Assembly (NCBI GenBank): GCA_030765135.1 | Contig: JAVCDC010000077.1 | Span: 20,400-84,399 of the forward strand | Source of the DNA: Candidatus Tritonobacter lacicola | GTDB lineage: Bacteria > Auribacterota > Tritonobacteria > Tritonobacterales > Tritonobacteraceae | Length of the DNA stretch: 64,000 bases | Direction of reading: 5' to 3' | Part shown: piece by piece, positions 47,796 through 55,642 of the stretch | Layout of the letters: every line of letters begins with the position of its first letter | Numbering within the stretch: position 1 is the first letter of the stretch | Made by a program: the position numbers and the translations under genes | The notes under the pieces: generated by a model | Database searches by the model: none | Told to the model about the DNA's origin: nothing | The model's input: only the letters and a program-made list of their open reading frames with translations

Positions 47796-48835
47796 TTGCC
47801 GTCACCCCCTTCCCGCATGACGTCGAGAAAGGGAAGGACCCCCTTCTGTTGCTCGTCTATAATCACTTTTCTCCCCATTGAGGGCATGATCTCCGCCATG
47901 GTCTCCAGGTACAGCCTCCTGCGGGTAACATCCTTCGCCCCATTGTAGGCCTCCCACGTCGCGACGAACCTGGACGCGTCTCCCCTGGCCCTGTTGACTC
48001 TCTCGATACTGTAGCCCTCGGCGGTCTTCACGAGCTTCCCTGCATTGCCCTTCGCCTCCGGAATGACCTCGTTGTACTTCTCCCATGCGATGTTCCTTAA
48101 CCTGTCCTTGTCCTGGCGGGCGCGGTTGACGTCATCGAACGAGTCTTTGACCTCGCGAGGGGGGTTCACATCCTGGAGGACGAGGTTCTTGATCTTTATA
48201 CCTATGTTGAACTCGTCCAGGACCTCCTGCAGCTTAACCTTCGCCTCCTCCTGGATCCTTACCTTTCCGAAAGTGATCACCTCGTCGACGGAGCTGTCGC
48301 CGATGATCTGCCTCATGACGGCCTCGGACATGTCGCGGATGGCGCCGCGGACGTCCCTGACGTTGAAGACGTACTCCTCCGGGTCGCCCACCTGGTACTG
48401 GATGACCCACTCGACCTCTGCGCAGTTGAGGTCGCCGGTAAGCATCAGCGTTTCCGCCAGAAACGGGTCGGCGGCGAAACCGGCCTTCCTCTGGTATGCT
48501 ATGTTGCTGTAGGAGAGTTTTTTCATGAAATCCCTCGCGCTCATGTACGTCGTATGGATCCCCGCTTCCTTCGTCCGGAAGCCGAACTCCTCCTTGAAGA
48601 TGTGCTTGACGCGCACCTTGGTCACCGTCTCTATGCCGAATGGGAGCTTCATCCTGAGGCCGGGCTGTGTCGTCCTCACGTACTTCCCGAACTTCCGCAC
48701 GACGCCTACCTCGTCCGACCTGATCTGGTAAAATGTTGTTGCCAGGAAAGCGACGATCACGACGCCCGCGATGATAAGGCCGGGGGCCCTGACGTCCAAC
48801 CTGATTTTCTTCACGTTCTCTGCGGCTGCTGCCAT
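47792..48835 (-). CDS. hflK: HflK, SPFH-domain membrane protease modulator
   Basis: 347 residues from ATG 48835 (MAAAAENVKKIRLDVRAPG); the track's longer N-terminus overlaps the upstream gene and is spurious. One TM helix is at ~20-40, then a band-7 domain (YQIRSDEVGVVRKFGKYVRTTQPGLRMKLPFGIETV) and a helical tail. It pairs with HflC as the FtsH regulator. It lies 19 nt after the small membrane protein gene. Confidence 0.93.
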   Translation of the reverse strand: MAAAAENVKKIRLDVRAPGLIIAGVVIVAFLATTFYQIRSDEVGVVRKFGKYVRTTQPGLRMKLPFGIETVTKVRVKHIFKEEFGFRTKEAGIHTTYMSARDFMKKLSYSNIAYQRKAGFAADPFLAETLMLTGDLNCAEVEWVIQYQVGDPEEYVFNVRDVRGAIRDMSEAVMRQIIGDSSVDEVITFGKVRIQEEAKVKLQEVLDEFNIGIKIKNLVLQDVNPPREVKDSFDDVNRARQDKDRLRNIAWEKYNEVIPEAKGNAGKLVKTAEGYSIERVNRARGDASRFVATWEAYNGAKDVTRRRLYLETMAEIMPSMGRKVIIDEQQKGVLPFLDVMREGGDGK

Positions 48836-48854
48836 CTCACATTCTCCCTTCCAG

Positions 48855-49097
48855 CTAGAACCACTGCTCCGCCGAGACCTCCCCTGCCGGCTGCTCCGGG
48901 GCCGCCTTCTCTTTGAGAGTCCCAATGTCGATGCTGTTCGCCATGATGACAAGGACGATCAGGCCCGCGGAGATAGCGACCATCGAAAGCCTGGCCATGA
49001 GTTTAGAGGGGTTCTCGCTGCTCATAATTTTTACGTTGAATATCACGCCAGCGAAAAAGATAGCGAAACCAATCAAGAGCTTGATCATTATATCCAT
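48855..49097 (-). CDS. Small two-TM protein upstream of hflKC
   Basis: 80 residues with two TM helices (~3-23 and ~36-54) and a soluble tail TLKEKAAPEQPAGEVSAEQWF. SD AGGAAG precedes the ATG and a TATAAT-like -10 lies about 30 nt upstream on the minus strand (49132-49127). Its place as first gene of the hflK-hflC transcript suggests a membrane partner of the SPFH complex. This is inference; no family is recognised. Confidence 0.7.
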   Translation of the reverse strand: MDIMIKLLIGFAIFFAGVIFNVKIMSSENPSKLMARLSMVAISAGLIVLVIMANSIDIGTLKEKAAPEQPAGEVSAEQWF

Positions 49098-49194
49098 GCC
49101 GTGCTTCTTCCTTTTCAGCTCACTATATTATACACAGGCAAACCTTCTCGCCATCATTTTTTTATATTTTTTTATAATCCGCTATGCCGGGGAG

Positions 49195-49731
49195 CTAGTC
49201 TGCCCCTATTTCTCTCAGCTCATCCTCGTAGACTTTCAAGTCCGCCTCCGAGAAGAGGACGAACCTCACAAGCCATACGGCGCCGCTCTCCTCGAGAAAG
49301 GCGACGACGGTATTTAACGCTATACGCGCCGCCCCGGCAATGGGATAGCCGTAAGCCCCCGTACTTATGGAGGGGAATGATATGGATCTGACGTCGTTGC
49401 CGGCGGCAAGCTTGAGGCTCTCCAGGTAGGCGCTCCCGAGAAGCTCCGCCTCGCCCCTGCCGCCGCCGCGGTAAACGGGACCAACCGTGTGAATAACATA
49501 CTTCGCCTTGAGGTTTGCCCCCGAGGTTATCACGGCCCTGCCGGTCGGGCAGCCTCCTATCGCGCGGCACTCCTCCAGTATGCGGGGCCCTCCCGCACGG
49601 TGGATTGCCCCGTCGACGCCACCGCCGCCCGCGAGCCTGCTGTTGGCTGCATTGACGATCGCCTCCGTCTCCTGCCGCGTTATGTCTCCCCTGACCAGCT
49701 CCAGCACGCTCTCTCCAACACTGATTTTCAT
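49195..49731 (-). CDS. Macrodomain ADP-ribose-binding hydrolase
   Basis: 178 residues from ATG 49731 with GGGGGAG upstream; the track's 19 extra residues are spurious. MacroD/YmdB-type motifs: AIVNAANSRLAGGGGVDGAIHRAGG and FPSISTGAYGYP. These proteins bind ADP-ribose and remove it from proteins or hydrolyse O-acetyl-ADP-ribose. It is a lone gene with no obvious toxin-antitoxin partner. Confidence 0.92.
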   Translation of the reverse strand: MKISVGESVLELVRGDITRQETEAIVNAANSRLAGGGGVDGAIHRAGGPRILEECRAIGGCPTGRAVITSGANLKAKYVIHTVGPVYRGGGRGEAELLGSAYLESLKLAAGNDVRSISFPSISTGAYGYPIAGAARIALNTVVAFLEESGAVWLVRFVLFSEADLKVYEDELREIGAD

Positions 49732-49805
49732 TTCACTCCCCCTTTGTGCCGATGCTAAAAGCACCCACCGGAAGACCATTAAAATCATTCTGACATTTAA
49801 TCATT

Positions 49806-49955
49806 TTAATGGCAACGGTAGAAGCCGCTGCCGAGCACTCTTTTGAAGGCCTCATGGAGGCTTTCATGCCGCTCATCATCAAGTTCTAGGGGGCGGTTGT
49901 TCTCGAATTCGAGGATTTGCAGAAAGCCTTGCAAAGCAAGCGCAACCTCATGCAT
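49806..49955 (-). CDS. Possible 49-residue protein
   Basis: Too short for the track: ATG 49955, MHEVALALQGFLQILEFENN, then RPLELDDERHESLHEAFKRV and a short end at TAA 49808-49806. The composition is that of a soluble helical peptide. No Shine-Dalgarno is visible, so this could be chance. It occupies the otherwise empty 280-nt gap upstream of the macrodomain gene. Confidence 0.3.
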   Translation of the reverse strand: MHEVALALQGFLQILEFENNRPLELDDERHESLHEAFKRVLGSGFYRCH

Positions 49956-50009
49956 TATTGATCCCGGCTTATCCCACTTATCGAGGACGGAACAAATGGG
50001 AGGTGGAAG

Positions 50010-50150
50010 ATGAAAAACGTTTGGATTGCGGTCGCGGCCTGCCTGGTTATTCTTTTTATCAATATCGGGTGCGAGTCAAAAAAACCCGCTGAGACCGAAA
50101 AGGAGAAGGAGCTCCTGCAAGAACAGGAAGAAATAGACGGACTCGTGTAG
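50010..50150 (+). CDS. 46-residue lipoprotein
   Basis: Too short for the track. MKNVWIAVAACLVILFINIGC is a lipoprotein signal with lipobox INIGC, and the mature part is a 26-residue acidic/basic helix (ESKKPAETEKEKELL...). SD GGGAGGTGG is 6 nt from the ATG. Entericidin-like or Lpp-like small lipoproteins have this general form, but no family match is claimed. Confidence 0.6.
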   Translation: MKNVWIAVAACLVILFINIGCESKKPAETEKEKELLQEQEEIDGLV

Positions 50151-50252
50151 TGATCGGTTCGGAACGCGAGTCCATGCCGCATCAACAGGAATCTTCTGTC
50201 TCGAAGAAATAGCGGCGGTTCCGCCTTCCCCTTGAAGTAATTCTCGCCCGTC

Positions 50253-51368
50253 ATGGAAAAATTCGATGTGTTGATTATAGGCGCCGGCGTAGTGGGGCTC
50301 GCCTGCGCTAGAGAGATCTCGAATGAGGGGCTTTCCGTCGTCGTCGCCGAGAAAAACTCGTCGTTCGGAGAGGAGACATCGAGCCGCAACAGCGAGATCA
50401 TTCATGCCGGACTCTACTACAAGCCCGGCTCGTTGAAGGCTAAGCTGTGCATCGAAGGCCGCCGCCGCCTGGTAGAACTCTGCCGGGAGCACGGTATCCC
50501 GTTCAAGCTGACCGGAAAGATCATCGTGTCGATAACGGAGGCTGAAACGGGCCAGCTCGAGGCGCTTAAAAGGAACGCGGAGGAGTGCGGCGCCGACACC
50601 CTGACGATGCTCACGGGGAAAGAAGTCGCGGCGATGGAGCCCGCCGTCACGGCGTCCTCGGGCCTCCTTTCTCCAGGCACGGGCATCATCGACACTCACT
50701 CCCTCATGGCGTTTTTCCTCCGCTCGGCCGAGGAGAACGGGGCGATCGTGGTCTTCGACTCTCCCGTCGAGGAAATCACGCCGGAAGACGGGCTCTACCG
50801 TATCGCCCTCGGCGACCGAGACGCTACACGCTTCGCCTCAAGGGTCGTCGTCAACGCGGCTGGACTCAACGCCGACGGAGTGGCGGAGATGGCAGGCATT
50901 GATACCGATAAACATGGCTACAGGCTCCACCTCGCCAAGGGGGAGTACTTCCGCGTTGGAGGAAAGTCGCCCGTGAGCAGGCTGATCTACCCAGTCCCGA
51001 AGTCCGGGGGGGGGCACCTCGGCATCCACACGGTCATCGACCTCGCGGGCAGTCTGAAGCTAGGCCCGAACGAGTACTACGTCACGGAGATCGAGTACTC
51101 GGTCAACCCCGACAACCTGGCGCCGACATACGACTCGGTGCGCAAGTTCATCCCGGGGCTTGAGATAAGCGGCCTTTCGCCCGACATGTCGGGAATAAGG
51201 CCGAGGCTCTACCTGAAGGGAGAGGAAGTGCGCGACTTCGTGATCTGCGACGAGCGGGATAAAGGCCTCCCGGGCTTTATCAACCTCATAGGCATAGAAT
51301 CCCCCGGCCTCACCGCCGCGCCAGCCATCGCCCGGCATGTATCTTCACTGGTCAAGCCTTACCTATAA
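50253..51368 (+). CDS. lhgO: FAD-dependent oxidoreductase, L-2-hydroxyglutarate oxidase-like
   Basis: 371 residues of the DAO/GlpO-type fold. The dinucleotide motif is LIIGAGVVGLACAREIS (~6-22). SSRNSEIIHAGLYYKPGSLKAKLCIEGRR is characteristic of LhgO/L2HGDH, and the C-terminal FAD loop is SGIRPRLYLKGE...NLIGIESPGLTAAPAIARHV. It likely oxidises L-2-hydroxyglutarate or a similar 2-hydroxy acid. It is monocistronic on the plus strand with no good SD. Confidence 0.85.
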   Translation: MEKFDVLIIGAGVVGLACAREISNEGLSVVVAEKNSSFGEETSSRNSEIIHAGLYYKPGSLKAKLCIEGRRRLVELCREHGIPFKLTGKIIVSITEAETGQLEALKRNAEECGADTLTMLTGKEVAAMEPAVTASSGLLSPGTGIIDTHSLMAFFLRSAEENGAIVVFDSPVEEITPEDGLYRIALGDRDATRFASRVVVNAAGLNADGVAEMAGIDTDKHGYRLHLAKGEYFRVGGKSPVSRLIYPVPKSGGGHLGIHTVIDLAGSLKLGPNEYYVTEIEYSVNPDNLAPTYDSVRKFIPGLEISGLSPDMSGIRPRLYLKGEEVRDFVICDERDKGLPGFINLIGIESPGLTAAPAIARHVSSLVKPYL

Positions 51369-51372
51369 AATA

Positions 51373-51401
51373 TAAATTAGCTCGCTGCGCTCGCAAATTT
51401 A
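51373..51401. repeat. GCTCGC palindrome family, copy 6
   Basis: TAAATTAGCTCGCTGCGCTCGCAAATTTA is the most regular copy. It lies 4 nt after the LhgO-like stop codon and before the convergent HhH protein. Confidence 0.75.
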
Positions 51402-51426
51402 TGTGGCTCCCCCGTCCCTTGCCTGA

Positions 51427-51861
51427 TTATTTAACTGCCCACTTCGCGTTGCAATAGGGGCACCAACCGCTCTTGAGCTCTCTGGATACCTGGCTGACAT
51501 TCTTGCAGTTCCAGCATTTTATTGTCTGAAAGCTCTCTGTGGAATACACAGGGACCTCTATCGGCGCCGATGACGGGGCGACCGCCTTCGATTTTTTCTT
51601 CTTCTCGGGGGCGCCAACTGTTATCTTATCTTTGAACTTGGCGAAGGTCTTATTGCCTATTCCCTTTACACGGGTAATATCATTAATGCTGCTGTAGGGC
51701 CTGCCGTCTATGATTTTCTTGGCCGTTGCCGGCCCCACGCCGGAAAGGCTCTCCAGCTCGCTCTGCGATGCCGAGTTTATATCGATGAGGCAAAGAGCAC
51801 TACCGGCAACTATAAGGACAATACCGACAATCACAATGGTGCAAATAAATCCCTTTCTCAC
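51427..51861 (-). CDS. ComEA-like helix-hairpin-helix protein with C-terminal zinc ribbon
   Basis: 144 residues, GTG start after GGGAGGTGG. An N-terminal TM/signal helix (~5-26) precedes a ComEA-type HhH domain (DINSASQSELESLSGVGPATAKKIIDGRPYSS...VKGIGNKTFAKFKDKI) and a Lys/Ala/Pro linker. The C-terminal four-Cys zinc-ribbon is CWNCKN...WCPYCNAKW. ComEA binds incoming DNA at the membrane during transformation, but the zinc ribbon is not part of usual ComEA. No other competence gene is near. DNA binding is likely and the role is open. Confidence 0.75.
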   Translation of the reverse strand: MRKGFICTIVIVGIVLIVAGSALCLIDINSASQSELESLSGVGPATAKKIIDGRPYSSINDITRVKGIGNKTFAKFKDKITVGAPEKKKKSKAVAPSSAPIEVPVYSTESFQTIKCWNCKNVSQVSRELKSGWCPYCNAKWAVK

Positions 51862-51944
51862 ATTCCACCTCCCTGGTTAAACGCATTGAAAACCTCGCCG
51901 GCGCGTCCGCTTTCCCAATGCTTCTCATCTATTACCACGCCGGA

Positions 51945-52310
51945 TCAACCCTGCCCTTCCGCAATGCGGTCCCTGGCATCTTCAACGGATGCGTATATGT
52001 TGAATACAGCGAAGAGACCCGCGACGTTTATGACCCTGGCCACCAGCGTCTGCAGGTTGCACAAAGCAAGGACGCCTCCCGTGCCGCGCATCTTTTCATG
52101 AAGCGAGAGAAAAACACGGATGCCGCCGGATGATATGTATGTTACATGCTCCATGTCCACTATTAGGTCGAAATCGATGGTCTTATCCCCGGCTCTCTTC
52201 TCGATCTCGAAATCAACGCGCTCCCCGAACCTCAGGGCGATGTCCGCGTCGAACCTGCCGCCCAGCGCCAGGACCATGCAGCTTTCCTGATTCTCTATCT
52301 TAATATCCAT
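51945..52310 (-). CDS. STAS-domain anti-sigma factor antagonist-like protein
   Basis: 121 residues from ATG 52310; the longer track start runs into a repeat. The STAS fold has the phosphorylation-loop motif HVTYISSGGIRVFLSLHEKM (Ser is the likely target). Such proteins switch partners with HATPase anti-sigma kinases. A second STAS protein and a kinase lie at 60.8-61.6 kb. No sigma factor is in the window. Confidence 0.85.
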   Translation of the reverse strand: MDIKIENQESCMVLALGGRFDADIALRFGERVDFEIEKRAGDKTIDFDLIVDMEHVTYISSGGIRVFLSLHEKMRGTGGVLALCNLQTLVARVINVAGLFAVFNIYASVEDARDRIAEGQG

Positions 52311-52338
52311 CTTTTTTTCAACCTTGCGGGGTCGACCT

Positions 52339-52428
52339 TGTGGGGTCGGGTCTTCACATTTCACATCTTCAATACGTCTTTATGATATACATAGTGACAA
52401 ATGTGAAATGTGAAGACCTGACCCCACA
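52339..52428. repeat. REPIN-like inverted repeat, 28-bp arms
   Basis: TGTGGGGTCGGGTCTTCACA+TTTCACAT (52339-52366) and its complement at 52401-52428 (27 of 28 positions) flank a 34-nt loop. The arm words (GTCAGGTCTTCACATTTCAC type) resemble REP sequences associated with REP-associated tyrosine transposases. No transposase is present, so it would be a non-autonomous element. Confidence 0.75.
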
Positions 52429-52481
52429 TGCTTCCGTTTTATGACAACCCGATATGCGGGAAATATTTTATCCCGCCACCG

Positions 52482-52511
52482 GTGACAAATCCAGCATTTT
52501 TCCTGTATAAT
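52482..52511 (+). promoter_or_regulatory. Strong candidate promoter of the hydrogenase operon
   Basis: GTGACA (52482-52487), an 18-nt spacer and a perfect TATAAT (52506-52511). It is the best -10 seen in the window and about 210 nt upstream of hydB. Confidence 0.65.
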
Positions 52512-52720
52512 ATAAGCAATGAAGAAAGTATTTATCAAGTTATGGTCAGCCGTTTGTATTTTATCCGAAACAATTTCTATCGGCAATCCCTTAATCGAAG
52601 TGGCTACTTTTCTAAACCACGAAGACCAATGTTTTTCATTATATTTGGATGGGCCGAATGATATAATATTTTGGAAGTTGGTCCAGCAATCCGCAAACAA
52701 GGCGGCCCGGGTGAATACAA
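52512..52720 (+). other. AT-rich leader of the hydrogenase operon
   Basis: About 200 nt between the promoter and the hydB ATG, clearly AT-richer than the genes. The ORF in it (52519-52731) lacks an SD and has non-coding composition, so I treat the stretch as untranslated leader. No riboswitch is recognised. Confidence 0.45.
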
Positions 52721-53779
52721 ATGATCTATAAGGTAATCACAAAAAGCGAGTTCAAGAAATTCATCAACGGCCTTATCAAGGAAAATCAGACGTTCGGCCC
52801 CCGGCAGGTGGATGAAGACATAAACGGAAAGCCCATTTACCAGTTCAGGGAGGTCCATTCATTCGATGAGATGGACCTCGACTACACGGTAACGTATTCG
52901 TCGGTGAAAAATTTTTTCCTTCCGTTCCGGGAAATTCTTTCCCGCTACACATTTCAAGGCGATGACTGGGAGCAAAGCCTCGAGTACCGGGTTAACCCGA
53001 GGGTGATTGTCGGCCTCAGGCCCTGCGATATAAACGGCCTTGCAATACTGGACAAGATTTTTATAAAAGGAGCGTTTCCTTCCCCTTATTACCTGGCGAG
53101 AAGAAACAACACCTTCCTGATAGGCATGGACCACGAGCCCCTGGAAGACTGCTTCTGCGAATCCCTCAACCACCACGTGGTTCGCCATGGGTTCAACCTC
53201 TTCTGCTCCGACCTTGGAGACAGGTATTATCTTTCCATTGATTCCTCCAAGGCGTTCAACTTTCTCAAGAACGTCGAGACCACCGAGCCGACAAAAAAAG
53301 ACAATGAGAAATTCATCGCCAGAAAAAATTTCATAGAGAGGAGCTTCAAGACCAGGGTCGAGGTCACCGGCCTCCCCAGTTTTCTGGACATAGAATTCAA
53401 GTCCCCCATCTGGAAAAAGTGGGGAGACAAGTGCCTCAACTGCGGCACATGCGCCATGGTATGCCCCACCTGCTACTGCTATGGCATAGAGGAGAGCATC
53501 GACGTGAGCTTAAAAACCTCCCGCAAGGAGCGGTTTCAATATTCCTGCAATATCGTCGATTTCGCCGAGGTCGCCGGCGGTCATAATTTCCGCCCCTTGA
53601 GGGAGGACAGGCTGAAATACAGATTCTACCATCATTACCGGGGGTTCGCCGAGAACGCCGAGGAGCCTATATGCGTGGGCTGCAACCGGTGCGGGCGCGC
53701 CTGCCTGGCGGGAATCAATCCCAGGGACGTCATTAACGATTTGAGACTGGAGAGCAAGGATGAATTACCGGCTACTTAA
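52721..53779 (+). CDS. hydB: Sulfhydrogenase-type [NiFe] hydrogenase, beta (Fe-S) subunit
   Basis: 352 residues with the HydB / anaerobic sulfite reductase A pattern. The N-terminal ~225 residues have [18 protein letters not shown], and two 4Fe-4S ferredoxin motifs follow: [18 protein letters not shown] (~244) and [17 protein letters not shown] (~325). The subunit carries electrons between the gamma flavoprotein and the hydrogenase module. First gene of hydBGDA, the gene order of Pyrococcus sulfhydrogenase (group 3b). Its end overlaps hydG by 20 nt. Confidence 0.9.
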   Translation: MIYKVITKSEFKKFINGLIKENQTFGPRQVDEDINGKPIYQFREVHSFDEMDLDYTVTYSSVKNFFLPFREILSRYTFQGDDWEQSLEYRVNPRVIVGLRPCDINGLAILDKIFIKGAFPSPYYLARRNNTFLIGMDHEPLEDCFCESLNHHVVRHGFNLFCSDLGDRYYLSIDSSKAFNFLKNVETTEPTKKDNEKFIARKNFIERSFKTRVEVTGLPSFLDIEFKSPIWKKWGDKCLNCGTCAMVCPTCYCYGIEESIDVSLKTSRKERFQYSCNIVDFAEVAGGHNFRPLREDRLKYRFYHHYRGFAENAEEPICVGCNRCGRACLAGINPRDVINDLRLESKDELPAT

Positions 53780-54668
53780 GCAGGACATAAACCTCAAACC
53801 GTTCATGACGATGCCCCCGCAGTTCAATCGTAAAACAATTGTCATGAGAACGGACAAAGTCTATAAGTGCGAAATAATCAACATTGTCGAACTCACCGGG
53901 CTCGAAAAACTCTTTCACCTGAAGATACTGGACCCCGTCGAGAGAGAAATTTTCAGTTTCCGGCCCGGCCAGTTTATCATGCTTGAAGTGCCCGGCTTCG
54001 GGGAGGTCCCCATCTCCGTATCGAGCTCAAGCAACAACAGGGAATTCATCGAGCTATGCATAAGAAAGTCGGGCAGGACCACGAACATGCTCCACCGGGC
54101 AAAGAAAGGGGCGAAAGTCGGCATCAGAGGACCCTTCGGCACGTCTTTCCCGATGGAGGAGATGGCGGGCAACAACGTCCTCCTGATAGCGGGCGGCCTG
54201 GGACTTGCTCCTCTCCGTGCCCCCCTATACTGGGTCATCGAGAGGCGGGATGAATACAGGGATGTGGCCGTGCTGTACGGGACGAAGGAGCCGGAACAGA
54301 TGCTCTTCACATACCAGTACGAAGAGTGGGAAAAAGTAAACCACGTAAAGCTGCTCACCATCGTGGAAAAGGCGGACAAAGACTGGAAGGGCAGGACAGG
54401 CCTGATCACGGAGCTGTTCGAGGAGATAAACATCGATCCGGACAACACCTATGTCATCGTGTGCGGCCCCCCCGTGATGTTCAAGTTCGTCTGCAACCAC
54501 CTGGACAGCCTTGGAATCCCGATGAACCGCATGTTCGTCTCCCTGGAGAGGAGAATGCACTGCGGCATGGGCAAATGCTGCCGGTGCATGGTCGGCTCCA
54601 CGTTCACCTGCGTCGACGGCCCCGTCTTCGATTACTGGTCCGTCCTGAACCTGCAGGAAGCCATTTAG
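53760..54668 (+). CDS. hydG: Sulfhydrogenase gamma subunit, FAD/NAD(P)H reductase
   Basis: 302 residues, ferredoxin-NADP reductase type. FAD domain: [27 protein letters not shown](P) domain: [20 protein letters not shown] and [15 protein letters not shown]-terminal 2Fe-2S site is [14 protein letters not shown]...TCVDGPVF. It exchanges electrons with NAD(P)H. Unrelated to the HydG radical-SAM maturase. SD GGAGAG lies inside hydB. An internal ATG at 53844 is an alternative start. Confidence 0.9.
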   Translation: MNYRLLKQDINLKPFMTMPPQFNRKTIVMRTDKVYKCEIINIVELTGLEKLFHLKILDPVEREIFSFRPGQFIMLEVPGFGEVPISVSSSSNNREFIELCIRKSGRTTNMLHRAKKGAKVGIRGPFGTSFPMEEMAGNNVLLIAGGLGLAPLRAPLYWVIERRDEYRDVAVLYGTKEPEQMLFTYQYEEWEKVNHVKLLTIVEKADKDWKGRTGLITELFEEINIDPDNTYVIVCGPPVMFKFVCNHLDSLGIPMNRMFVSLERRMHCGMGKCCRCMVGSTFTCVDGPVFDYWSVLNLQEAI

Positions 54669-54864
54669 GCTTTGTCTGAAAGGGAATGGCCATAAAAAAG
54701 CACGAAAACACGAAAAAAATATGGAAATATGAAAGTATGGAAATAACTGACTGGTGAACAATGGCTGAACTTTATTTTCATATTACCTTGTTTCCATATT
54801 TTCATATCTTTGTGCCCTGGTGTCTTAGTGGCGACAATAAATCATCATATAGCAGAGGATCATT
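54669..54864. repeat. ATATGGAAATATGAAA word repeats between hydG and hydD
   Basis: AAAACACGAAAAAAATATGG, AATATGAAAGTATGGAAATA and the complementary CATATTACC...TTTCCATATTTTCATATC, then GTGTCTTAGTGGCGAC. Related words are at 45.14 kb, 59.57 kb and 14.2 kb. The repeat splits the hydBG and hydDA pairs. Confidence 0.55.
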
Positions 54865-55623
54865 GTGAAGTACCTGGGTATTGAGACTGAAAAGGTCAGG
54901 ATAGGGGTCTTTGACTTCACCGGCTGCGAGGGCTGCGAACTGCAGCTTGCCAACAAGGAGGGGACATTGGTCAGCTTCCTCGATCTCCTCGAGGTGGTCA
55001 ATTTCAGGGAGATATCATCGGAGAGAGGCGATAACTACGACGTCGCGCTGGTCGAGGGGGCGATTTCCAGGGACAATGAGATCGAAAGGCTCAAACAAAT
55101 CAGGGAGAAGGCAAAGGTCCTGGTCGCCATAGGTTCATGCGCCTGCTTCGGCGGCGTCAACTACCTTAAGAACCGTTTTTCCATGGAAAACGTGGTGAAT
55201 GAAGTATACGGGGAACACAAAGTAGAGACGCGCAGGGTTCAAAGCATAGGCGAAGTGGTAAAAGTTGACCTGGAGATTCCCGGATGCCCTGTCTCCAAAG
55301 AGGAAGTCGAAAGGATTGTCGTGGATCTCGTCACGGGAGCAGACATCAAGTTTCCAAAATACCCCGTGTGCATTGAATGCAGGCAGAAACTCAACACCTG
55401 CGTCTTCGACCTCGGGAAAATATGCCTCGGCCCGATCACCAGGGCGGGATGCGGCGCCGTCTGCCCGAGCAGCAAGGTGGGCTGCCTCGGGTGCAGGGGG
55501 CCGGCGGAGGACGCCAATTACGATTCCTTCCGGCAGATAGCATTGGACCACGGCTTCACGGCACCGCGGATCGAGGAGAAGCTGAAATTCTTCAACGCGC
55601 TGGGAGCTGCGCTGCAAAAATGA
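54865..55623 (+). CDS. hydD: [NiFe] hydrogenase small (delta) subunit
   Basis: 252 residues, GTG start (54865) after AGAGGA. Proximal-cluster motif [16 protein letters not shown], then [36 protein letters not shown] and a C-terminal cysteine cluster ([24 protein letters not shown]). No Tat signal, so cytoplasmic, as expected for group 3b. It passes electrons from the Ni-Fe site to HydB/HydG. Confidence 0.93.
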   Translation: MKYLGIETEKVRIGVFDFTGCEGCELQLANKEGTLVSFLDLLEVVNFREISSERGDNYDVALVEGAISRDNEIERLKQIREKAKVLVAIGSCACFGGVNYLKNRFSMENVVNEVYGEHKVETRRVQSIGEVVKVDLEIPGCPVSKEEVERIVVDLVTGADIKFPKYPVCIECRQKLNTCVFDLGKICLGPITRAGCGAVCPSSKVGCLGCRGPAEDANYDSFRQIALDHGFTAPRIEEKLKFFNALGAALQK

Positions 55624-55642
55624 GGTTCTCTTCTGTTTTGCA

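Noticed and set aside
49098-50009. Search for tRNA or other structured RNA in the gaps around the macrodomain gene
   Set aside because: No cloverleaf or known RNA motif visible; only a weak small ORF and AT-rich DNA.
52519-52731. 70-residue ORF ahead of hydB
   Set aside because: No SD, AT-rich non-coding composition and no recognisable pattern; treated as leader. Not fully excluded as a leader peptide.
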